Counted from the first letter of the stretch, positions 24,836-33,844 are shown. The stretch: DNA of 64,000 bases from DATEPR01 sp963780635 (GCA_963780635.1 CAWACW010000012.1:310001-374000), one strand, 5' to 3'. Notes: a model not told the origin generated them from the letters alone. Made by a program: numbers and translations.

Positions 24836-25009
24836 CTATCGACCGCTGTCGAGGAACCGGCGCCACTCGCTGGTCGGGAACTCCAGTACCGGCCCGGCGG
24901 TGTTCTTCGAGTCCCGCACACCGACGGCGGTCGGGTTCACGGTCACCTCGACACAGTCACCGTTGCCTCCGCCGCTATAAGTGCTCTTGCGCCAAGCGCG
25001 CTCATGCAT
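24836..25009 (-). CDS. DUF397 protein
   Basis: 57 residues with the DUF397 hallmarks W-R-K-S-T-Y-S-G-G-G-N-G-D-C-V-E-V and VGVRDSKNTAGPVLEF. Such small proteins are paired with XRE/DUF5753 regulators across Streptomyces and Pseudonocardiales and, in studied cases, act as partner or antagonist of the regulator. ATG at 25009 has GAGGAGG 7 nt upstream and overlaps the XRE stop codon, so the pair is translationally coupled. Its chemistry is not known. Confidence 0.9.
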   Translation of the reverse strand: MHERAWRKSTYSGGGNGDCVEVTVNPTAVGVRDSKNTAGPVLEFPTSEWRRFLDSGR

Positions 25010-25871
25010 GGTGGCCCTCCTCAGCACGATCGAACTCGCTCGCCAAGTCAGCGAGCAGCCGACGCGATTCTCCCTCATCGAGGGCCACGCGATCGAGCCG
25101 CTTCAACACCTTCCGATACTGGTCGGTGTGCGCCTTGCGATCAAGGAACAGGCTTGCCGTCTCCTGTTCGACATAAGCGACGGGCTCATGCTCGGCATAG
25201 CTCATCAGCCGAAACGAGCTGTGCGCCAAGCCTCGACCACCACTCACAGCGGGCACTATGCGGATAGTGCAGTACTTCCACGAGCTGAGGAAGACCAGCT
25301 GCAATGCCTGCTCGTGCATGATGCGGTTGTTCCCGATCGAGGTGCGCAACACATTTTCGTGCAGGTAGAAGGTGCAGTGCGGCGGCTCGGAACGCCGTAG
25401 CAGGCTCTGCCGATCCATCCGGGCAGCCACCCGGAAGCCGATGCTGCGGCCGGTGAATTGGTCGATCTCGTGGAACAGCGCCCGGGCGTAGTCCTCGGTC
25501 TGGAGCAGGCCCGGCACGAACACGAGTTCACAACTGTCGATCGCGGCGGCGTTCGTCTCGTGGAAGATCAGCGTGGTGAGCTCGTCGGGGAGTTTTTCGC
25601 CATGGGACTTCAGGCGGTGGTCGTGGTTCGCTTCGCGGGCGAGGTCCAGGATCGCGTCCATCTCGTGGCGCGGGACGCCGCAGCTCGCCAGATATATCGC
25701 GATGTCCACTTCGGAGATGATCCGCGCGCCCGTCTCCACGCGGGACACCTTCGTCGTCGACCAACCGAGTCGCCTGGCAAGTTCCAGACCGTTGTACCCG
25801 GCGTGTTCCCGCCGTCTGCGCAGCTCCCCACCCAGCTCACGCCCGTGCGCGGTGATCTTGTCTTCGGCCAT
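25002..25871 (-). CDS. XRE-family regulator with DUF5753 domain
   Basis: 289 residues. N-terminal Cro/C1-type helix-turn-helix (GGELRRRREHAGYNGLELAR, LGWSTTKVSRVETGARI), followed by the actinobacterial DUF5753 ligand-like domain containing FVPGLLQTEDYARALF and MDRQSLLRRSEPPHCTFYLH. Usually a DNA-binding partner of the small DUF397 protein encoded directly downstream, here overlapping by 8 bp. Transcribed away from the GNAT gene across a 112-bp region. ATG at 25871; AGG about 8 nt upstream. Targets unknown. Confidence 0.92.
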   Translation of the reverse strand: MAEDKITAHGRELGGELRRRREHAGYNGLELARRLGWSTTKVSRVETGARIISEVDIAIYLASCGVPRHEMDAILDLAREANHDHRLKSHGEKLPDELTTLIFHETNAAAIDSCELVFVPGLLQTEDYARALFHEIDQFTGRSIGFRVAARMDRQSLLRRSEPPHCTFYLHENVLRTSIGNNRIMHEQALQLVFLSSWKYCTIRIVPAVSGGRGLAHSSFRLMSYAEHEPVAYVEQETASLFLDRKAHTDQYRKVLKRLDRVALDEGESRRLLADLASEFDRAEEGHHA

Positions 25872-25983
25872 TGCAGGAACCTACGCCCGCGACAACCCGA
25901 CGACCTGCGACAACGGTCCAAATACACACAAAAGAACGAGATAACAACAGGCCTTGCGCGGCCCGAAAGCGTAGGCTCGCCGG

Positions 25984-26547
25984 GTGTTCACACCCGGCTA
26001 CCCGATCCACACCGAGCGCTTGTCGTTGCGGCCCTTCACGATGGCCGATCTGGACGCGGTGCACGACATCCAGTCCCGCGAGGACGTGACCCGCTACCTG
26101 TACTGGAACCCGCGCGACCGAAGCGAAGCGCGCGAGGCGCTCGCGCAGCGCGTCAACCAACAGCGGTTCGACGAGATCAACGACGTGATCTCGATGGCGG
26201 TGGTCCGGCAGGACACCGGCCGGCTGATCGGCTCGGCGAACCTGAGCTGGACCAGCGTGCCACACAGCCAGGGCGAGCTGGGTTACGTGCTGCACCCCGA
26301 TCACCACGGTCGGGGTTTCGCGACCGAGGTGACCATCGCGTTGCTGCGGCTGGGTTTCGAGGGTGCCGGACTGCACCGGGTGTATGGCCGTTGCGACGGA
26401 CGCAACATCGCGTCCGCCAGGGTGATGGAGAAAGCCGGGATGCGCCGCGAGGCTCACTTGCGGGAGAACGAGTTCGTCAAGGGCGAGTGGACCGACGAGT
26501 TCGTCTACGCGCTGCTGGCGAAGGAGTGGCCCGCGATCCGGCGGTGA
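25984..26547 (+). CDS. GNAT-family N-acetyltransferase (RimJ/RimL-like)
   Basis: 187 residues. Opens with TERLSLRPFTMADLDAVHDI, has the acetyl-CoA pyrophosphate loop in HPDHHGRGFATEVTIALL, and GRCDGRNIASARVMEKAGMR followed by a C-terminal DEFVYALL, the pattern of RimJ/RimL-type acetyltransferases that modify protein N-termini or small amines. The acceptor is unknown. GTG at 25984 has no ribosome site; TAGGCT ends 6 nt upstream, so the mRNA is probably leaderless. The stop codon lies in the first copy of a 13-bp tandem repeat. Confidence 0.92.
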   Translation: MFTPGYPIHTERLSLRPFTMADLDAVHDIQSREDVTRYLYWNPRDRSEAREALAQRVNQQRFDEINDVISMAVVRQDTGRLIGSANLSWTSVPHSQGELGYVLHPDHHGRGFATEVTIALLRLGFEGAGLHRVYGRCDGRNIASARVMEKAGMRREAHLRENEFVKGEWTDEFVYALLAKEWPAIRR

Positions 26548-26655
26548 CTCGCGGCGATGACTCGCGCTGTGACTCGTGGCCGTGACCCGCGGCCGTGACC
26601 CGCGGCCGTGACTCGTGGCCGTGACTGGCGGCCGTGACTGGCCGTGACTCAGGTC
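26544..26655 (+). repeat. 13-bp tandem repeat after the GNAT gene
   Basis: Seven or eight imperfect copies of GTGACYCGYGGCC, best preserved at 26569-26650, degenerate at both ends. The first copy overlaps the GNAT stop codon. No coding sense; a minisatellite. Confidence 0.75.
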
Positions 26656-26662
26656 GTGAGGC

Positions 26663-26702
26663 TGCCGAGCAGGCTCAGGCCGAGCAGGCTCAGGCCGAGC
26701 AG
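26663..26702 (+). repeat. 15-bp tandem repeat
   Basis: About two and a half copies of GCCGAGCAGGCTCAG at the end of the ArsR remnant; on the minus strand it reads as L-L-G-L-S repeats. Confidence 0.7.
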
Positions 26703-26862
26703 GGTGGTCAAGTAGAACACGGCGCGCCCGGAGCGTTCGCGGGCGACGAGTCAGCTTCTCCGCGGGACACCGAGGTGTCGGGACACGGCGCTGGGCGGGA
26801 CACCGAGCGCGCGGGCCAGGTCAGTGGTGGTCGCGGGCGCAACGCCTCCAGGAGCGCGTGGT
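26688..26862 (-). pseudogene. ArsR-family helix-turn-helix remnant
   Basis: The minus strand reads TTTDLARALGVPPSAVSRHL, then GVPRRS and a stop, then LVARERSGRAVFYLTTLLGL: the recognition helix and wing of an ArsR regulator interrupted by one nonsense change. The N-terminal part is missing and it is joined directly to a hydrolase fragment. Not functional. Confidence 0.6.
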
Positions 26863-27090
26863 CGACGCCGACCGTGTGCATCGGGCCCGCGCTGTCCTCG
26901 GCCATCATGTCGATGGGTTAGGCCGAATCGGGCTTGTCCGTGCGGCCGGCACCCCGGTTGTCGAACGCGAGCACGCGGTGATGCTCGGCCAGGGCGTCGA
27001 TCAATGTGCTGAACTCCTCGACGTCAGCGGCGAGCCCGAGGATCGACACGAGCCACGGGCCGTGCCGTGTTCCCCGCAGTACCTGCACAG
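26863..27090 (-). pseudogene. N-terminal remnant of an alpha/beta hydrolase
   Basis: The minus strand reads ARPWLVSILGLAADVEEFST, LIDALAEHHRVLAFDNRGAG, R-T-D-K-P-D-S-A, a TAA stop, then PIDMMAEDSAGPMHTVGVDH: the first 70 residues of an alpha/beta hydrolase, before the nucleophile elbow, with one nonsense codon. It runs straight into the ArsR remnant. Confidence 0.65.
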
Positions 27091-27118
27091 GCCGTCGACC
27101 GTGGGCACGGCCCGCACC

Positions 27119-27784
27119 TCAGCGAGGCCGATACGCGGCGAGGAACACCGCGACCCTGCGGTCAGCCGACCGCTCGACTTCGCCGGAGTAGGTCGACTCG
27201 TCGGACAGGTGGAACATGCCGTGGTCCAGCGGGCGGCCCAGAACCAGGAACGCGAAGTGTTCGGCGGCCTCGGCCGGGTCGTCGACGGCGAGCAGGCCGC
27301 GTTCGGCGAGCCGGTCGAACACGTCGGCCAGGGCCGCGAGCACCCTGCCGGGGGCGCGCTCGTAGTAGGTGGCGGCGAGCTCGGGGAAGCGGTGGACCTC
27401 GCCGATCATCAACCGGCGCAGCGCGAGCACCTGCGGGTTGAGCACCGCGGCGAGGTAGCGGCGGGCGAGGGCGCGCAGTCCCGGTTCGAGGTCGTCGGCG
27501 GTGCGCACCGCTGCGATCTGCTGGGGCAGGTCGGCGGCGAAGCGCTCCGCCGTCGCCGTGACGCCGAGGATGATCTCGGTGAACAGGCGCTGCTTGTCGC
27601 CGAACTGGTTGTAGACGGTCTGCTTGGACACCGATGCGGCCGCGGCGATCTGGTCGGTACTGGTGCCCTGGTAGCCGTGCCGCAGGAACAACTCGGTGGC
27701 GGCGCGGACGATCGCGGCGCGCTTGCCGGAAGGGCCGTCCGGTACGCCGCCGTCGCGGCCGATGCGCACGATGAGTTCGTCCAT
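27119..27784 (-). CDS. TetR-family transcriptional regulator
   Basis: 221 residues. Helix-turn-helix in residues 20-65: KRAAIVRAATELFLRHGYQG, TSTDQIAAAASVSKQTVYNQ, FGDKQRLFTEII. The C-terminal domain (RALARRYLAAVLNPQVLALR, HRFPELAATYYERAPGRVLA) is of the AcrR/TetR_C33-like type. ATG at 27784 has GGAG 7 nt upstream. It is divergent from the DUF998 gene across 59 bp that contain direct repeats of CAGTACCGT; control of that gene and its own is likely. Confidence 0.93.
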   Translation of the reverse strand: MDELIVRIGRDGGVPDGPSGKRAAIVRAATELFLRHGYQGTSTDQIAAAASVSKQTVYNQFGDKQRLFTEIILGVTATAERFAADLPQQIAAVRTADDLEPGLRALARRYLAAVLNPQVLALRRLMIGEVHRFPELAATYYERAPGRVLAALADVFDRLAERGLLAVDDPAEAAEHFAFLVLGRPLDHGMFHLSDESTYSGEVERSADRRVAVFLAAYRPR

Positions 27785-27816
27785 CCACAGCTCCCTCGGA
27801 TTGCCACTGGACCGCA

Positions 27817-27836
27817 CAGTACCGTCGCAGTACCGT
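27817..27836. promoter_or_regulatory. Direct repeat in the tetR/DUF998 divergent promoter
   Basis: CAGTACCGT at 27817-27825 and 27828-27836, one helical turn apart, inside a wider inverted pair GGACCG (27809-27814) / CGGTCC (27838-27843). The second copy supplies TACCGT ending 7 nt before the DUF998 ATG, consistent with a leaderless -10 box. Probable TetR operator. Confidence 0.5.
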
Positions 27837-27843
27837 TCGGTCC

Positions 27844-28509
27844 ATGGTCGAGTACCCATCAGTCCACTCCGCGGAACCGGGCAGTCCAGCCCGGTTCGAT
27901 CGCGGTGCCGCCGTGACCCGGTCACTGCTCGGGTGGGGCGTGGTCGCCGGACCGTGCTACGTGATCGTCGGCCTCGTCCAGGCCCTCACGCGGCAGGGCT
28001 TCGACCTCGCACACGACGACCTGAGCCTGCTGGCCAACGGCAGCCTGGGGTGGATCCAGATCGCCAACCTGGTGCTGTCGGGCCTGCTGACGGTCGCCGC
28101 GGCGGTCGGCATCGCGCGGTCGATGCCCGGGAAGTGGGCGGCTCGGCTGGTCGGCGGCTACGGCGGCGGGCTCGTGATCGCCGGCGTGTTCGTGGCGGAC
28201 CCGATGAACGGTTTCCCGCCAGGCAGCCGCGCCGACGGTCTCTCCTGGCACGGCCTGCTGCACCTCGTCGGCGGCGGCCTGGGCTTCCTGTGCCTGGTCG
28301 CCGCGTGCTTCGTGGTGGCCCGGCGGTTCTGGACCTGGTACTCACGGCTGAGCGGCGTGCTGTTCCTGCTGTCGTTCCTCGGCATCGCCAGCGGCTCGGA
28401 CAGCGCGCTGGTCGTGGTCGGGTTCTGGGTCGGCGTGCTCATCGCGTGGGCGTGGCTCGCGGCGGTGTGCGTGCGGCTGTACCGCGCGACGCCCGTCTTC
28501 CACGCCTGA
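27844..28509 (+). CDS. DUF998 membrane protein
   Basis: 221 residues, about six helices. DUF998 landmarks: VVAGPCYVIVGLVQALTRQG near the start, DDLSLLANGSLGWIQIANLV, VADPMNGFPPGSRADGLSWH and LLHLVGGGLGFL. The family has no established function. ATG at 27844 is probably leaderless. Head of a plus-strand run with two other small membrane proteins and probably controlled by the divergent TetR. Confidence 0.92.
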   Translation: MVEYPSVHSAEPGSPARFDRGAAVTRSLLGWGVVAGPCYVIVGLVQALTRQGFDLAHDDLSLLANGSLGWIQIANLVLSGLLTVAAAVGIARSMPGKWAARLVGGYGGGLVIAGVFVADPMNGFPPGSRADGLSWHGLLHLVGGGLGFLCLVAACFVVARRFWTWYSRLSGVLFLLSFLGIASGSDSALVVVGFWVGVLIAWAWLAAVCVRLYRATPVFHA

Positions 28510-28623
28510 GTGCGTCGCGGCTGGGACATGCGACCCAGGCGATCGTGCTGCGCAAGGAGATTCGTCACGACGTCCGGCGGCCCCGGCAAGCGCCGCCGCC
28601 GGGCTGGGGCCGATACTTCAACC

Positions 28624-28986
28624 GTGCTTCATCCGATCGACACGATCGTGCTCGTCGCGTCGCTGGTCTGCGCGCTGTGGGCGCTGGTCCTGCTCCTGCT
28701 GACCCGGCCGGTCGGCAAACGGTGGCTGCTCGGTGCGCTCGCGCTGATCGAGATCGGGCTGATGACACTGGCAGTGGGCGGTTTCGTGCGCCTGGCGATG
28801 ACCGTCCGGGACGTGCCGGCAGTCACGTTCATCGGGTACCTGGTGGCGGGCATGGTGATCCTGCCCGTCGCCGTCTGGTGGTCGTTGACCGAGCGCAGCA
28901 GGTGGGGCATGGGTGTCCTGCTGATCGGCTGCCTGGTCGTGCCTGTCATCATCGTGCGCATGAACCAGGTGTGGTCCGGTGCCTGA
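28624..28986 (+). CDS. Small integral membrane protein
   Basis: 120 residues, four predicted helices (TIVLVASLVCALWALVLLLL; LLGALALIEIGLMTLAVGGF; FIGYLVAGMVILPVAVWWSL; MGVLLIGCLVVPVIIV). No named domain. Start GTG at 28624, with GATACT 6 nt upstream and no ribosome site, suggests a leaderless mRNA. It overlaps the next gene by 8 bp, so they are co-translated. Confidence 0.8.
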   Translation: MLHPIDTIVLVASLVCALWALVLLLLTRPVGKRWLLGALALIEIGLMTLAVGGFVRLAMTVRDVPAVTFIGYLVAGMVILPVAVWWSLTERSRWGMGVLLIGCLVVPVIIVRMNQVWSGA

Positions 28987-29413
28987 CCAGCAGCAGCGGG
29001 AGGCGACCCGCAGTGGGCCGGGGCGGGTACTGATCGCCGTCTACGCGGTGTTCGCGCTCGCCGCGACCGCGCGCTCGGCCGTGCAGATCGCCACCAAGTT
29101 CCACGAGGCGCCGCTGGCGTACGTGCTGTCCGCGGTGGCCGCCGTGTTCTACATCGTCGCCACCGTGTGCCTGGCCCGCGGCAGTAGCACGTCGCGGCGG
29201 GTCGCGACCGTGTCGTGTGCCGTCGAGCTGGTCGGAGTGATCGCCGTCGGCACCGCGAGTGTGCTGGCGTCCAGCGCGTTCCCGGACTCGACCGTGTGGT
29301 CGGTGTACGGCAACGGGTACGGCTACGTGCCGGTTCTGCTGCCGATCCTGGGCCTGTTGTGGCTGCGGCACACCGCCAGGCAGCCCGCGAAACCGGCCAC
29401 CACGAGCGTCTGA
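28979..29413 (+). CDS. Small integral membrane protein
   Basis: 144 residues with four helices (VLIAVYAVFALAATARSAVQ; YVLSAVAAVFYIVATVCLAR; VATVSCAVELVGVIAVGTAS; VPVLLPILGLLWL). Overlaps the preceding gene by 8 bp. The two are probably partners in one membrane complex, but no function is known. Confidence 0.82.
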   Translation: MPDQQQREATRSGPGRVLIAVYAVFALAATARSAVQIATKFHEAPLAYVLSAVAAVFYIVATVCLARGSSTSRRVATVSCAVELVGVIAVGTASVLASSAFPDSTVWSVYGNGYGYVPVLLPILGLLWLRHTARQPAKPATTSV

Positions 29414-29437
29414 GCGCGCCGTGCGAGGATGCGCGGC

Positions 29438-30448
29438 ATGACCTACGAGGCCGCGTCCGACCGGTACGACACCATGCGCTATCGCCGCTGCGGACGCAGT
29501 GGCCTGCGGTTACCGGCCGTCTCCCTGGGGCTGTGGCACAACTTCGGTCCTGACCGCCCGCAGGCCACGCAGCGGGCCGTGCTGCGGCGGGCGTTCGACC
29601 TCGGTGTGACGCATTTCGATTTGGCCAACAACTACGGCCCGCCGCCGGGTGCCGCCGAGGAGGCGTTCGGCCGGATCCTCGCGCTGGACTTCCTGCCGTA
29701 CCGCGACGAGTTGATCATCTCCACCAAGGCCGGATACGACATGTGGCCCGGCCCGTACGGCGAGTGGGGCTCGCGCAAGTACCTGCTGGCGAGCCTGGAC
29801 CAGTCGCTGGGCCGAATGGGTGTGGATTACGTCGACATCTTCTACTCCCACCGCCCCGACCCGGACACGCCGCTCGAGGAGACGATGGGCGCGCTGGACA
29901 CGGCCGTGCGGTCGGGCCGCGCGCTGTACGCGGGGATCTCCAACTACTCCGCCGACCAGACCCGCCGGGCGGCCGCGATCCTGCGCGAGTTGGGCACTCC
30001 CCTGCTGATCCACCAGCCGTCGTACTCGATGTTCAACCGGCGGCCGGAGCCGGACCTGCTGGACGCGCTGGGTGAGCTGGGCGTCGGCTGCATCGGGTTC
30101 TCGCCGCTGGCCCAGGGCATGCTGACCGACCGCTACCTGGACGGGGTGCCCGCCGGTTCGCGCGCCGCGACCTCGCAGTTCCTCCGTCCGGAGCAGCTGA
30201 CCGACGACAGGCTGGACAGGGTCCGAGCGCTCAACCATCTCGCCGCCGAGCGCGGGCAGTCGCTCGCCCAGCTGGCGCTGGCCTGGACGCTGCGGGACGA
30301 GCGCGTCACGTCGACGCTGATCGGGGCCAGCAGCGTCGCGCAGCTGGAGGACAACATCGCGGTCGTCGAGCACCTGGACCTCGACGACGCCGAGCTGGCG
30401 GAGATCGACAAGTACGTGGTCGCACCAGGTAGCGACATCTGGGCTTGA
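29438..30448 (+). CDS. Aldo/keto reductase (YghZ/glyceraldehyde 3-phosphate reductase-like)
   Basis: 336 residues, a TIM-barrel NADPH oxidoreductase. Start MRYRRCGRSGLRLPAVSLGL, catalytic D and Y in THFDLANNYGPPPG, catalytic K in ISTKAGYDMWPGPYGEWGSR, H in YSHRPDPDTPLEE, and the NADP site TLIGASSVAQLEDN near the end. The GYDMWPGPYG insert is specific to the YghZ/Gpr group that reduces L-glyceraldehyde 3-phosphate and small aldehydes. ATG at 29438 has GAGG 9 nt upstream; the ATG at 29429 is too close to it. Confidence 0.93.
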   Translation: MTYEAASDRYDTMRYRRCGRSGLRLPAVSLGLWHNFGPDRPQATQRAVLRRAFDLGVTHFDLANNYGPPPGAAEEAFGRILALDFLPYRDELIISTKAGYDMWPGPYGEWGSRKYLLASLDQSLGRMGVDYVDIFYSHRPDPDTPLEETMGALDTAVRSGRALYAGISNYSADQTRRAAAILRELGTPLLIHQPSYSMFNRRPEPDLLDALGELGVGCIGFSPLAQGMLTDRYLDGVPAGSRAATSQFLRPEQLTDDRLDRVRALNHLAAERGQSLAQLALAWTLRDERVTSTLIGASSVAQLEDNIAVVEHLDLDDAELAEIDKYVVAPGSDIWA

Positions 30449-30511
30449 CGGTATTCGTTGCGGACGACAACCTATCCACGCTTGCCTTCGGCGGGATAGG
30501 GGCGTGGCGCG

Positions 30512-33500
30512 ATGAGGTCAACGGCGACCAAGATCGGTTCGTTACTCGCGGGGCTGGCCCTCGCACTGGCGGCATTACCGGCAGCCGCGGCCACAGCACC
30601 GAGCACGGCACCCGGCGGACCGGGTGCGTCGTCGTTCTTCGACCTGGGTCGCAAGGACTGCGTCGGCACGGCGACCGGCACCCGCTCGAAGGTCTGGTAC
30701 ACGGTCGCGGGTGGCGTGCTGTCCGACGTCTACGAGCCGACCATCGACAACACGAACGTCGGCACCCTGCAGTACGTGGTGACCGACGGCCGTGATTTCA
30801 CCGACCTGCAGACCCGCGACCTGACGTACACGGTCGCGGCCGATTCGACGGGTATGGCCTGCACGGTCACCGCGACCAGCGCCCGGCACGGCTACCAGCT
30901 CGTCACGACGTACCTGACCGATCCGCTGCGCGACTCCGTGGTGATGCGCACGCAATTGCGGGCCACGAGGGGCAGCCACACGAACCTGCGGGCGCTGCAC
31001 GTGTACGCGCGGCTGGACGCGCATGTGAACGGCAACGGCGGCGGCGGCGCGCAGAACGGCGGCGGCGACAACGGCGTCGTCAGTGGTGGCGTGCCGGTCG
31101 TGTCGGACCCGAACACGGTCAGCCAGGCGGCGAACCTCGACTACGAGGTGCCGACGTTCATGGCGTTGCGCGCGACGACGCACGGGCGGGCCAGTGTCGG
31201 CTACGCGGGCACGGCGAGCGACGGGCTGACGTCGCTGGACTCGACGCACACGCTCGGGACGACGTTCGCGAACGCGCCGAACGGGCACATCGTGGCCACC
31301 TCGGACGTGACGCCGGGGCCAGGCCGGGACATCACGCTCGCGCTCGGCTTCGGCCGCACGCGGCAGGCCGCGCTGAGTACGGCGGGCGCGTCGCTGGTGG
31401 CACCGTTCGGGATCACGCAGGCCGCGTACGAACTGGGCTGGCACCGCTACGACGCGACGCTGCACCGGCCGCCGACGCACCTGCCCGGGGTCAAGGACAC
31501 CGACGTCGCGGGCCACTACCACCTGTCGGCGAACGTGCTGAAAGCCAGTGAGGACAAGACGTTCCCCGGCGCGATCGCCGCATCGCTGGCCAGCCCGTGG
31601 GGTCAGGCCGTGAACGCGGGCACGCTCGTGGGCGGCAAACCGGTGTACTTCGGGTCGTACCGTGAGGTGTTCTCGCGGGACACGTACGAGGTGTTCACCG
31701 GGCTGCTGGCCGACGGCGACATCGCGACAGCGCAGGCCACGACCCGGTTCCTGCTGGAGCGCCAGCAGTTGGCCGACGGGCGGATCCCGCGCAACTCGCT
31801 GGAGAACGGCAAGGCCGCCCCGGACACCGGTGGCGACCAGCTGGACGAGACGGCGTACCCGATCCTGATGGCCTGGGAGTCGGGTCTCGCGCGGGACAAC
31901 ACGCTGTGGCAGCAACACATCCGGCCGGCGGCGGACTTCCTGGTGTCGCACGGGCCGAGTTTCGGCGTGGAGCGGTGGGAGGAGCAGTCGGGCTTCTCGC
32001 CGTCGACGATCGCGGCCGAGATCGCGGGCCTGACGGCGGCGGCGAACATCGCTTCGCTGCACGGCGACAGCGCGCGGGCACAGGTGTACCAGGCCACCGC
32101 GGACGATTTCCAGCGCAACATCAAGACGTGGACCGTGACGACGACCGGGCCGGACGCGCCGCGGTACTTCATCCGGCTGTCCAAGACCGGCGACCCGAAC
32201 GCTGCCATCACCTACGGCCTGGGCAACGGCGGGCCGACCGTGGACCAGCGGCAGGTGATCGATGGCGGGTTCCAGGAGCTGGTGCGGCTCGGTGAGCTGG
32301 CCCCGAACGATCCCGACGTGACGGCGTCGCTGGGCGTGCTGGACAAGCAGATCTCGGTGAACACACCCAGCGGCACCGGTTTCTACCGCTACGGCACGTC
32401 CGCCGCGGCAGGTAGTGCGGACGGCTACGGCGACTGCTTCCAGCCCAGCCAGACCTCGTGCACGACGCCGGGCCAACCGTGGCCGACGACCGACGTCGGG
32501 ACGGGGCACCTGTGGCCGGTGCTGTCCGGCGAGCGCGCCGAGTCCGACCTGGCGACGGGGAACCCTGTTGGGGCGGGCCAGTTGCTGACCGCGATCACGA
32601 AGTTCTCCTCCGGCGTGGGCCTGGTGCCCGAGCAGGCGTGGGAGGACCCGGATCTGCCCGCGTCCCCGTTCGGCACCGATCCGACGACGGCGTCCATCGG
32701 CTTCACCGACGGTGGCGCGGCCGGTTCGGCGTCGCCGCTGTCGTGGGCGCAGGGCCAGGAGGTTCGGCTGATCACCGATCTGGGCAGCGACCGGATCGGT
32801 GATCAGCCGGCGATCACCGCCGATCGGTACGTCCGGCATCCGGCACCTGCGGCCGTGCCGGTCACGCTCACCGCGCCGGCCGCGAACAGCACGGTGGAAA
32901 GCTCGACCACGACGGTCGCGGGCACGACGGCGCCGGGTGCGCAGGTGGTGGTCGAATCGTCCGATGTGGACACCGGTGCGGTCGCGACGACCGCGTCGAC
33001 CACGGCCGGGCCTGATGGGTCGTTCAGCGTGAGCGCGCCGATCGGGTTCGGTACGGACGTGCTCACCGCGACGGCGGCGACCGCGGGTGGCACGGGTTAC
33101 GCGCAGGTGAGTGTCGTCGGGGACATCGTGGGCGGCACCACGGTGCTGGACGTGACCGACCCGAGCGGCGACGACAACGGCCCGGGCACGTTCCAGTACC
33201 CGACCGCGCCGGACTTCGTGGCGGGCTCGTTCGACATCACGCGGTTGCAGGTGATCACGTTGGGCGACACGGTGTTCCTGCGGACGACGCTGCGCACGCT
33301 GGTCCCGACCTTCGGCAACGTGATGGGCGCGCAACTGCTGGATGTCTACGTGCACGCGCCGACGGGGGCGACCTCGACCGCGGCTGCGTTCCCATCGCGG
33401 AACTACTCGGTCGACCCGTGGAACCAGCGGGTGGAGGTGCAGGGGTTCGCGGCCCCGGCGTGGGTGGACGCGGCGGGTAACTCGCTGGGCACGCCTGCGG

Positions 33501-33826
33501 TGGTGGCGTCGACGGTGGCGAAGACGATCACGATCGCGCTGCCCGCGGCGTCGTTCGGGACACCGGCGGCCGGGTGGTCGTTCGCGGAGGTACTGGCCGG
33601 GCAGGACGGGTTCAGCGCCGATCAGGCCCGAGCGTTCACCGCGACGCCGGGCGACTTCTCGTTCGGCGTGTGCGCGACGGGCGGCACGAGCCCGATCTGC
33701 GCGGTCGATCCCGGCTCGGTGCCCAAAGCGATGGACGTGCTCACGCCGGCTGGCGTCGACCAGGCGACCGAACTGGACCCGACCGTCGCCCCGGTGACCG
33801 TGCGGGCGGTCCCGGTCGGCCCGTGA
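30512..33826 (+). CDS. Secreted glucodextranase-like GH15 enzyme
   Basis: 1104 residues. Signal peptide about 1-27 (SLLAGLALALAALPAAAATA). Order of domains matches glucodextranase of Arthrobacter: N beta-sandwich (about 40-330), GH15 alpha/alpha barrel (about 330-770), an Ig-like domain (about 780-880) and a C-terminal DOMON-like carbohydrate module (about 890-1085). The catalytic acid lies in VERWEEQSGF (about 488) and the base in LVPEQAWEDP (about 705). The family removes glucose from the non-reducing ends of dextran or starch-type glucans; alpha-1,6 versus alpha-1,4 preference cannot be told. ATG at 30512 follows AGGGG. It is single-gene with a hairpin behind it. Confidence 0.94.
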   Translation: MRSTATKIGSLLAGLALALAALPAAAATAPSTAPGGPGASSFFDLGRKDCVGTATGTRSKVWYTVAGGVLSDVYEPTIDNTNVGTLQYVVTDGRDFTDLQTRDLTYTVAADSTGMACTVTATSARHGYQLVTTYLTDPLRDSVVMRTQLRATRGSHTNLRALHVYARLDAHVNGNGGGGAQNGGGDNGVVSGGVPVVSDPNTVSQAANLDYEVPTFMALRATTHGRASVGYAGTASDGLTSLDSTHTLGTTFANAPNGHIVATSDVTPGPGRDITLALGFGRTRQAALSTAGASLVAPFGITQAAYELGWHRYDATLHRPPTHLPGVKDTDVAGHYHLSANVLKASEDKTFPGAIAASLASPWGQAVNAGTLVGGKPVYFGSYREVFSRDTYEVFTGLLADGDIATAQATTRFLLERQQLADGRIPRNSLENGKAAPDTGGDQLDETAYPILMAWESGLARDNTLWQQHIRPAADFLVSHGPSFGVERWEEQSGFSPSTIAAEIAGLTAAANIASLHGDSARAQVYQATADDFQRNIKTWTVTTTGPDAPRYFIRLSKTGDPNAAITYGLGNGGPTVDQRQVIDGGFQELVRLGELAPNDPDVTASLGVLDKQISVNTPSGTGFYRYGTSAAAGSADGYGDCFQPSQTSCTTPGQPWPTTDVGTGHLWPVLSGERAESDLATGNPVGAGQLLTAITKFSSGVGLVPEQAWEDPDLPASPFGTDPTTASIGFTDGGAAGSASPLSWAQGQEVRLITDLGSDRIGDQPAITADRYVRHPAPAAVPVTLTAPAANSTVESSTTTVAGTTAPGAQVVVESSDVDTGAVATTASTTAGPDGSFSVSAPIGFGTDVLTATAATAGGTGYAQVSVVGDIVGGTTVLDVTDPSGDDNGPGTFQYPTAPDFVAGSFDITRLQVITLGDTVFLRTTLRTLVPTFGNVMGAQLLDVYVHAPTGATSTAAAFPSRNYSVDPWNQRVEVQGFAAPAWVDAAGNSLGTPAVVASTVAKTITIALPAASFGTPAAGWSFAEVLAGQDGFSADQARAFTATPGDFSFGVCATGGTSPICAVDPGSVPKAMDVLTPAGVDQATELDPTVAPVTVRAVPVGP

Positions 33827-33844
33827 TCGCGCCCACGTGATGGT

